Positions 57,932 to 64,000 of a DNA stretch of 64,000 bases are shown piece by piece. The notes beneath the pieces are model-generated. The model did no database searches and had not been told where the DNA came from. It saw only the letters and a list, made by a program, of their open reading frames with translations. Location of the stretch: contig SUZH01000001.1 of assembly GCA_015060045.1 (NCBI GenBank), positions 62,001 to 126,000 of the forward strand, in the 5' to 3' direction. How positions within the stretch are numbered: the stretch's first letter is position 1; the number at the start of each line of letters is the position of its first letter. Origin of the DNA: Rikenellaceae bacterium (GTDB lineage Bacteria > Bacteroidota > Bacteroidia > Bacteroidales > Rikenellaceae). The translations under genes and the position numbers were made by a program.

Positions 57932-60304
57932 TTACTCAGCCAGCGGGTCGAACGTGCCCTGACCGCCGTTGTAATCCTCCCAACCAATGGTCTGGAGCAG
58001 CGTCGGATTCTTCGTCTGCGTGTTCTGGTTGAAACCAAGCAGGTAGTAGCGAGGCAGGAAGGTGATTACCATGCCGTCTACCGTCTTATCGGCATTCAGA
58101 CCGTCACCACGCTTCATCTTGGCCGACAGGTAGGTGTTGTAGAACGTAGCCAGACGCTCCAGGTCAGCATAGGTGTTCTTATCGGCGTTACCCGGGTTGT
58201 TCACCAGGCTGCGAGCATTGAGCTCTACAACGAAGCCCGAACGCCACGACTTAAAGTCGTTCCAGGTGTGCTCCTTCGTCCAAGGCTCAATCTCACCCGT
58301 CTTAGCATTCAGTGCACCATTCTCAAAGACATACTTGGCAATCGGGTCGGGCATGTTGTCCCAGTCACCGGCCTTCCAGTCCTTGCCACCGACACCCTCT
58401 TTGATGGTCGGCTTCACCTGCCACTCGACATTCTCACGACGCTCGCCGTTGAAAGGCTTGTAACCGATGAACTCGCAGGTGTTACCACCCCAGCCCGTCA
58501 ACGTCCACGATGCGGGAGCACCCGAGATCTGCGAGAAGTTCACACCACCGTCGAAGAGCAGCCAACGACGCATATCGTCGAAACGCTTACCCTCGAAAGC
58601 GAGCTCGATCTGACGCTCGTAGAGGATTTGAGCCAAGCAGGTACCGTAGTCCGTCGAAGCAGCCTCCGTCAGACCATAGTTGTCGTACTCATAGCCGGCC
58701 TCGGTGCAAGTCTCCTGATAACCGGCACGCTGGCGGATCTGCTTCAGGTAGCCTACAGCCTCATCCAGCTGACCGGCACCGGCAGCAACCTCAGCGAGGT
58801 TCAGCAGCGCCTCAGCATAACGGATCTCCATGTACGACTGGTACGAGTAGCGGAAGCCCTGACCACCACTTGAGAGGTCGATGTAATCGTACATCGGCTT
58901 GTCACCCGTCGAACGCTTCGTCAGGTAGAGACCGCGTACGTTACCCAGCAGGTTATCGGCACCGTAGGTAGCCGACGAAGTGTGGTCACCAACCAATGCG
59001 GGATCGAGATACCATACATAGTTCCAGAGCTCGTACTTACCACCCTCGTAGGGGTTGTTAGCCGTCTCCGACATAGCCGAACCACTGTGTACCCACTGAA
59101 TACCCGGGAAACCGAACGTACGGTAGAAACGAGCATCGCGGTGCAGGAAGGGAACCGTCTCGTCGAAGTCAACGGTCGACTTCTTCAGCTTCGTGTAGTG
59201 GTAAGCACCTACCGTGTTCACACCACCATCACGCATCGGGAACATCATCATAATCGTAGCCGACGGGGTGATACCACCACCACCGAGTGCGTTCTTCGGG
59301 CGAATCTTCTGCTCCCAGGGGTTGTTGCGCGAATAGTCGGGCACACCACCCTCCTTGATGTTGTTGAAACGAGCAATGAAGAGGCCCTCGGTATCCTCGC
59401 TACCCATCAGGCAGAACATGTTAGCCCAATCCTTCAGCGAGTTACCCTTACCCTCGGGCTTGTAGAGGCCATAACCGGCAGCGTTGATCTTCTCCAGATC
59501 GGCCTTCATCTCCGTGTAGCAAGCCTGGATACGAGCCGTGTCACCCGAACGGTTGAACAGCGGCGAGCACCACCAAGCCATTACGCGGTTCTTCAGCGCC
59601 AAAGCCGTAGCCATCGACGCGCGAGCGTAGTTGCTACCCGAACGCCACTGACCGGCACCCGAAGCAGCCTCCAACATCGTGGCAGCCTTGTTCAGATCAC
59701 TGATAATGAACTCGTAAACCTCCTTAGCCGAAGAGCGAGGCGTTACCGACTCCGACGAAATGGCGGGCGTATTGGTAATGATGGGCACACCACCATACCA
59801 CTTCCACAGCAGGAAGTAGCGCCATGCACGCAGGAAGTAGAGCTGACCTACCAACTCGTCCTTCTCCTCACGCGAAAGCGTACCCTCCTCGATACCGATG
59901 ATGGCATCGTTGATGTTACGAATCAGACCCCATACGTTGTTACGTACGTTCGAGGCATCGGCACCCTGGAAATAGTCAGGCTGCTCCTTGATACCCGAAA
60001 CCGTATTAAGCTCCTCCAGCGGATTAACGAAGATACCGAAACCGGCATACTCCTCCGTACACTTCGACAGATCGTCCTGAGCACCCGTCGAGGGATACTG
60101 CCAGTTCGGACCACCACCCGGGTTGGGAAGACACAACGCGTAAACGTCGCTCAAACGACCCAGACAGCCAACATAGTTGTTATAGATCGTGGGATCGGCC
60201 TGATCGTAGTTGATCTTCTCCTGCAGGAACTCGTCGCTGCACGACGTGAGGCCTGCAAATGCCAGCAAGGCAAAGCCGATCAATTTGATATTCAATTTTT
60301 TCAT
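57932..60304 (-). CDS. susD: SusD/RagB family nutrient-binding outer-membrane lipoprotein
   Basis: 790 residues. Lipoprotein signal MKKLNIKLIGFALLAFAGLTSC (Cys about 22) followed by SDEFLQE, an acidic run of the surface-export type. SusD lids sit on SusC and capture oligosaccharides. The helical TPR scaffold is seen in FLRAWRYFLLWKWYGGVPI and the closing YLKQIRQRAGY and LYERQIELAFEGKRFDDMRRW. The protein is 200-300 residues longer than many SusD proteins, the extra length being spread through the middle and C-terminal loops. It starts 12 bases after susC and ends at a strong terminator. Confidence 0.95.
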   Translation of the reverse strand: MKKLNIKLIGFALLAFAGLTSCSDEFLQEKINYDQADPTIYNNYVGCLGRLSDVYALCLPNPGGGPNWQYPSTGAQDDLSKCTEEYAGFGIFVNPLEELNTVSGIKEQPDYFQGADASNVRNNVWGLIRNINDAIIGIEEGTLSREEKDELVGQLYFLRAWRYFLLWKWYGGVPIITNTPAISSESVTPRSSAKEVYEFIISDLNKAATMLEAASGAGQWRSGSNYARASMATALALKNRVMAWWCSPLFNRSGDTARIQACYTEMKADLEKINAAGYGLYKPEGKGNSLKDWANMFCLMGSEDTEGLFIARFNNIKEGGVPDYSRNNPWEQKIRPKNALGGGGITPSATIMMMFPMRDGGVNTVGAYHYTKLKKSTVDFDETVPFLHRDARFYRTFGFPGIQWVHSGSAMSETANNPYEGGKYELWNYVWYLDPALVGDHTSSATYGADNLLGNVRGLYLTKRSTGDKPMYDYIDLSSGGQGFRYSYQSYMEIRYAEALLNLAEVAAGAGQLDEAVGYLKQIRQRAGYQETCTEAGYEYDNYGLTEAASTDYGTCLAQILYERQIELAFEGKRFDDMRRWLLFDGGVNFSQISGAPASWTLTGWGGNTCEFIGYKPFNGERRENVEWQVKPTIKEGVGGKDWKAGDWDNMPDPIAKYVFENGALNAKTGEIEPWTKEHTWNDFKSWRSGFVVELNARSLVNNPGNADKNTYADLERLATFYNTYLSAKMKRGDGLNADKTVDGMVITFLPRYYLLGFNQNTQTKNPTLLQTIGWEDYNGGQGTFDPLAE

Positions 60305-60316
60305 TATCGTGTGCTA

Positions 60317-63300
60317 TTAGAAAGTTACATTAAGACCAATCGTGAACTTGCGCAGCGTGGGGTACGAACCATACGAACCCGACATCGGATCCATGAACTT
60401 CTCCGGATAGGGGTTGTAGAAGTCGCAAATGTTCTGACCCGTTACGTTTACGCGAACGGCCGAGATGCCGATCGGCTTCAGCCACTTCTTGGGCAGCGAG
60501 TAGGCCAGCGTCAAACGGTTCAGACGAACGCGCGTACCGCTGATACGCCAGAACGACGACGTTACGGCATTTACATTCGTGTAGGCCAGGTTCGGGTAGT
60601 AACCCTCACGGTTCTGCTCTACAACGATGTTGCCCTCAGCGTCGGTGATGTCCTGATATACGAACATGTTGTCCGGATTCCAGAACGAAGGCATGTTGGT
60701 GAACTCGAGCGAAGCTGCGGGCTTGATAGCCATCGAGGGAACGAACGAGTAACCACCCCACGAAGCCGAAATCTGAGCCGTCAGCGACAGACCCTTCCAC
60801 TCGGCGTTCAGGTTAGCCGTTACACCGTACGGGTTCGAACGATTCGACAGGCGTACCTGGTCGTCATCGTTATCCACCTTACCATCGGGCGTCTCAACAT
60901 AAGCACCCGTAGCCGAGTCGTAACCACGAACATCCTTATAGATCAACATACCGGGACGTACATCCTCCTTCGGCATATCCATGTACGAGGTGAGGTTGTG
61001 CTGAGCGAAATACTCCTCGATCTCCTGGAACGAACGGAACATACCTACGCACTGCATACCCCAGGTACCGATATCGGTGCGGCTGCCCTTCGTAATCTGA
61101 CGATAAACGGCATCCGTCTCCCAGTCCATCAGGAGCACCTTGTTGTCCGAGTAACCCGTGTTGATACCGATGCGGTACTTGAAGTCCTTACCGATATTGT
61201 CACGCCACGTTGCCGAGAACTCGATACCCCAGTTGTCCATCTCAGCCATGTTCTGGTGAGCCGACTGGTTACCAACGGTACCGGGAATCGAAGCCTTGTA
61301 AGGCATGAGCATCTCACGATCCCACTGCTTGTAACCCTCGATTACGAAACCGAGACGGTTGTTCAGCACGTTCCAGTCGATACCGATATTCATCTTGTAC
61401 GACTTATCCCAGTGAGCATCGGGGTTAACACCCGTGTTGTTCTTATTCATAGCCAGGTGCGAACCTGCCGAGCCATCAGCTGCCTCGCCGAAGATAGCAC
61501 CCTTATCCTTATCCATACCATAGAAACGCTGCCACTGCCAAGCCGTCGTATTATCACGACCCGTCAGACCGAACGAAGCACGTACCTTCAGGAAGTCAAC
61601 CCAATTTACATTGTCAGCGAACCAGTTCTCCTGCGAGATTACCCAACCGGCCGATACCGAGGGGAAGAAGCCCCAATAGTTGTCGGGCGAGAACTTGGTC
61701 GAAGCATCCGAACGAACCAAGAGCTCGAGCAGATACTTGTTGTCGTACGAGTAGTTTACACGACCCAGGTACGAGAGCGAACCTGCCTCGTAGCGCGTGA
61801 AGTTGGTCGTCATCTCCGAGTTGGGACCTACCGAGTTAGCCTGGCCCGTACCGAACTCATAAGGATCGGTTACCAAACCGGTCAGGTACTCCGACTCCTG
61901 CTCCGAACGCTCGATAGCGAACATGGCACCCACCGAGTGCTTGCCGAAGTCGCGCGCGTAGTTCAGCTGGAAGTTCATCTGGTAGTTATCCGTGCGGGTC
62001 ATCGTACGCGAGTACGAACCGGGCGACGAATCCGACGTACCGTTCGAGATGATCGAACCGCGGTTCGAGTACTGGAAGTTGTTCTGCTCATACATAGCCT
62101 CGATCTCCTCCGGCGTCATACCGTGGGTCGGCGTGTAGAGGTGCTCACCCGAACCGAAGCGGGTGTTCATCTTATACAGATTATAATAGGTACCAATCTC
62201 ATTGGTCTTGTCCGTCGAGATCGACTTCGAGTACGAAGCACGAGCGGTCAAACCCTGAAGCGGCTTCCACAGCGCAGCGAAGTCATAAGCGATGTGAACA
62301 CCGATGTTCATGTTCGACGACATGTTGCGCTTGTAGTCGCCCAGATCCTGCAGCTCAGCGAAGTGGTACTCCTGATCCTGGCCAACCTGGTCGTTCGATA
62401 CACCATAAGTAGCGATGGGATAACCATTTACATACTCCGGCATATAGCGCGGACGCATCATCATCAGACGGTAGTCCTTCTCAGCATTCGAACCTCCCAC
62501 CTTGATGTAGGGCGAGTTCTTCTTACCATAGTCACCCGACAGCTGCATACCGGCCGATAGACCCTTACCGATCTTCACGTCGATACCGGCACGATACGAC
62601 CAACGATCGTAATCGAGCTTACCGAGGTTACCATCCTGGTTGAAGTACGACAGACCGGCGAAGTAGTTAGCCTTCTCCGTAGCGCCCGATACGTTCAGCG
62701 AGTGCTGGTGCGTAACGGCTGCCTCCCAATACTTGTCGAGCAGGTTGTAATCCAGACCCTTCATAGCGGCCAACTCGTCAGCCTGGAAGAGGTCGAACTT
62801 CTTATCGATGTTGGTGTTGGTGGGGTCGGCTGCCGTAACAGCATTCCACAACTTACCATACTGATAAGCGTTCAACATGTCGGGGTGCGAGAAGGTATCG
62901 GCGATACCGACCGTACCGCTATACGAAATCTGCGGCGTACCCAGCTTACCCTTCTTCGTCGTCACGAGGATAACACCGTTAGCTGCACGCGAACCGTAAA
63001 CTGCAGCCGAGGCATCCTTCAGCACCGAGATATTCTCGATCATCGAGGGGTCGATGTTGTTGAAGGCCTCTGCACCGAGGTTCTGGTACGTGTTACCAAC
63101 CTTCACGTCATTCGGGTAGATGTAACCATCGATTACGTAGAGCGGCTGCTGTGCCGTTACACCTACAGCGCCCAGATCGTTGGCACCACGGATGTAGATC
63201 GAAGCGGCCTCACCCGGACGGCTCTCACCACCCGAAACCGATACACCATTGATAAGACCCGACAGCGTCGAAGCGAGGTTACCCGACGAAAGGTCGGCGA

Positions 63301-63679
63301 TGTCGTCCATCGGCACCGAAGCTACCGAACCGGTCAGGGTCGCCTTCTTCTGCGTACCGTAACCGACAACGACTACCTCTTCAATGTTCTGACGGTCCTC
63401 CTTCAGAACGATCTGCGTCTTGGCAAGATCCGAAATCTCCTCGGTTACATAACCGATGAACGAGATCTGAACCAATGCCTTGTCAGGCACGGGCAGTACG
63501 AAATCACCGTCCACACCCGTCGTGGTACCAATCGTGGTACCCTTCACGATTACCGTAGCACCGATGACGGGCTGACCCAATTCATCGACTACAGTACCTT
63601 TATACTGTGTCTGTGCCGAAGCCGACAGCACGAAGAGTGCCATCACAAAACTCAGGCAGATACCCAATACTTTCTTCAT
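60317..63679 (-). CDS. susC: SusC/RagA family TonB-dependent transporter
   Basis: 1120 residues. Signal peptide (MKKVLGICLSFVMALFVLSASAQ), carboxypeptidase-regulatory-like domain (about 25-105, YKGTVVDELGQPVIGATVIVKGT), then EEVVVVGYGTQKKATLTGSVA at the TonB/plug start, plug domain (about 120-240, ENISVLKDASAAVYGSRAANGVILVTTKKGK) and a 22-strand barrel ending LRKFTIGLNVTF with terminal Phe. It imports the glycan captured by SusD with energy from TonB. The cargo cannot be told; no glycoside hydrolase, sensor or sulfatase gene is inside the window on this side. Confidence 0.97.
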   Translation of the reverse strand: MKKVLGICLSFVMALFVLSASAQTQYKGTVVDELGQPVIGATVIVKGTTIGTTTGVDGDFVLPVPDKALVQISFIGYVTEEISDLAKTQIVLKEDRQNIEEVVVVGYGTQKKATLTGSVASVPMDDIADLSSGNLASTLSGLINGVSVSGGESRPGEAASIYIRGANDLGAVGVTAQQPLYVIDGYIYPNDVKVGNTYQNLGAEAFNNIDPSMIENISVLKDASAAVYGSRAANGVILVTTKKGKLGTPQISYSGTVGIADTFSHPDMLNAYQYGKLWNAVTAADPTNTNIDKKFDLFQADELAAMKGLDYNLLDKYWEAAVTHQHSLNVSGATEKANYFAGLSYFNQDGNLGKLDYDRWSYRAGIDVKIGKGLSAGMQLSGDYGKKNSPYIKVGGSNAEKDYRLMMMRPRYMPEYVNGYPIATYGVSNDQVGQDQEYHFAELQDLGDYKRNMSSNMNIGVHIAYDFAALWKPLQGLTARASYSKSISTDKTNEIGTYYNLYKMNTRFGSGEHLYTPTHGMTPEEIEAMYEQNNFQYSNRGSIISNGTSDSSPGSYSRTMTRTDNYQMNFQLNYARDFGKHSVGAMFAIERSEQESEYLTGLVTDPYEFGTGQANSVGPNSEMTTNFTRYEAGSLSYLGRVNYSYDNKYLLELLVRSDASTKFSPDNYWGFFPSVSAGWVISQENWFADNVNWVDFLKVRASFGLTGRDNTTAWQWQRFYGMDKDKGAIFGEAADGSAGSHLAMNKNNTGVNPDAHWDKSYKMNIGIDWNVLNNRLGFVIEGYKQWDREMLMPYKASIPGTVGNQSAHQNMAEMDNWGIEFSATWRDNIGKDFKYRIGINTGYSDNKVLLMDWETDAVYRQITKGSRTDIGTWGMQCVGMFRSFQEIEEYFAQHNLTSYMDMPKEDVRPGMLIYKDVRGYDSATGAYVETPDGKVDNDDDQVRLSNRSNPYGVTANLNAEWKGLSLTAQISASWGGYSFVPSMAIKPAASLEFTNMPSFWNPDNMFVYQDITDAEGNIVVEQNREGYYPNLAYTNVNAVTSSFWRISGTRVRLNRLTLAYSLPKKWLKPIGISAVRVNVTGQNICDFYNPYPEKFMDPMSGSYGSYPTLRKFTIGLNVTF

Positions 63680-63712
63680 AATTGTATTCTTTCTTTTGTG
63701 TTAGCACTTCCG

Positions 63713-64000
63713 TTAGTTCAACCAGCGCGGGTCACCGATCGTCGACGAGATCGTACCCGTTGCCTTGAAGTTCACACCACCGTTGGGCTGCGTGAGATCC
63801 ATTGCCTTGAAGATGTTGTCATCCGTGAAGCCCATGTTCTCCTCCGTAGCAATCTCCTTCTTATCGGTACTATCCACCGAGTTAAATACACCCCAGATCG
63901 TGTTGTTCTTCCATACATAGGTACCACCACGCTTTACCTTCTGCAGACGGTAGCAATCCCAGAAGTTCGTGTTCTCGAACGTGATTACATACTGGTTCTT
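63713..64000 (-). CDS. C-terminus of a DUF5123/DUF4957-like surface protein (5' end outside window)
   Basis: The last 95 codons of a gene that begins beyond 64000. It reads as beta-helix-like strands (FENTNFWDCYRLQK, TYVWKNNTIWGVFNS) and ends in STIGDPRWLN. The short I-G-D-P-R-W end is typical of DUF5123/DUF4957 proteins that accompany SusCD pairs in pectin- and other glycan-use loci. It lies only 33 bases upstream of susC on the same strand, so it is in the same operon and may be a surface glycan-binding partner. The family assignment rests on this tail only. Confidence 0.65.
   Translation of the reverse strand, partial: KNQYVITFENTNFWDCYRLQKVKRGGTYVWKNNTIWGVFNSVDSTDKKEIATEENMGFTDDNIFKAMDLTQPNGGVNFKATGTISSTIGDPRWLN

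Noticed and set aside
58982..62560. Open frame of about 1190 codons on the plus strand, antisense to susD and susC
   Set aside because: It mirrors two clear genes, has no signal peptide or domain, and its composition (Arg/Leu/Val-rich) is what the reverse of these codon-biased genes gives when TTA, CTA and TCA codons are rare.

Overview
This window is ordinary chromosome of a Bacteroidetes bacterium, most likely from the Bacteroidales (Rikenellaceae/Alistipes-like). This is inferred from gene content and signals, since no 16S gene is present. Supporting signs are a SusC/SusD pair, families largely confined to the phylum (DUF3078, DUF3098, DUF3108, DUF4252, YfhO, WbqC), many copies of the Bacteroidetes -7 promoter box TAnnTTTG, near absence of Shine-Dalgarno sites, lipoproteins with an acidic residue run after the lipid-bearing Cys, and a MurA with Asp at the catalytic Cys position. 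I see no rRNA, tRNA, insertion sequence, prophage or CRISPR array.

Layout. 1-7914 (minus): cut S41 protease with a DUF3078 protein, deoC, an OmpA/TPR lipoprotein, pnp and rpsO. 8325-11152 (plus): apbE, lipid kinase, AraC regulator. 11294-16153 (minus): compact operon cvpA-rsgA-trmH-aminotransferase-LamG lipoprotein-nfo. 16285-22547: a GH2 protein lacking both catalytic glutamates, convergent wbqC, ispG, then xpt with a purine permease behind a long leader. 22736-28336: recG, DUF3108, a coiled-coil membrane protein, an ECF sigma factor with a membrane protein, and ftsX-DUF3098. 29316-35645 (plus): two-component system, porin and gate-domain permease, then a second ECF sigma operon with an anti-sigma-like protein, an outer-membrane barrel and DUF4252. 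35680-37632: hpf and xer recombinase, divergent from a flavin reductase. 37756-41922: a 1388-residue surface lipoprotein with 78-bp tandem repeats. 42399-49907: polyprenyl synthase, YfhO, surE, a DprA-like protein, a structured small RNA, rplS, M28 peptidase. 49908-57803: repeat-rich spacer, clpB, acetyltransferase, rpmH, murA, tdk, amino-acid antiporter. 57932-64000 (minus): susD, susC and the end of an upstream DUF5123-like protein, which together form a glycan-uptake locus.

How it works together. Most of the window is housekeeping: RNA decay and translation (pnp, rpsO, rplS, rpmH, hpf, trmH, rsgA), repair and recombination (nfo, recG, xer), isoprenoid and wall synthesis (ispG, polyprenyl synthase, murA), division (ftsX) and nucleotide salvage (deoC, xpt, tdk, surE). 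Envelope-facing systems are interspersed: two ECF sigma operons, one two-component system, a large repeat lipoprotein and the SusCD locus.

The most unusual items are a candidate 6S-like RNA at about 47341-47600 (minus), the active-site-less GH2, the repeat lipoprotein, the MurA Cys-to-Asp change, two large nested inverted repeats (11160-11300 and 49943-50066), possible regulatory leaders of rpsO, rplS and xpt, and the nearly leaderless divergent pair at 36975-37014. I did not find a clear new multi-gene defence or biosynthetic system.
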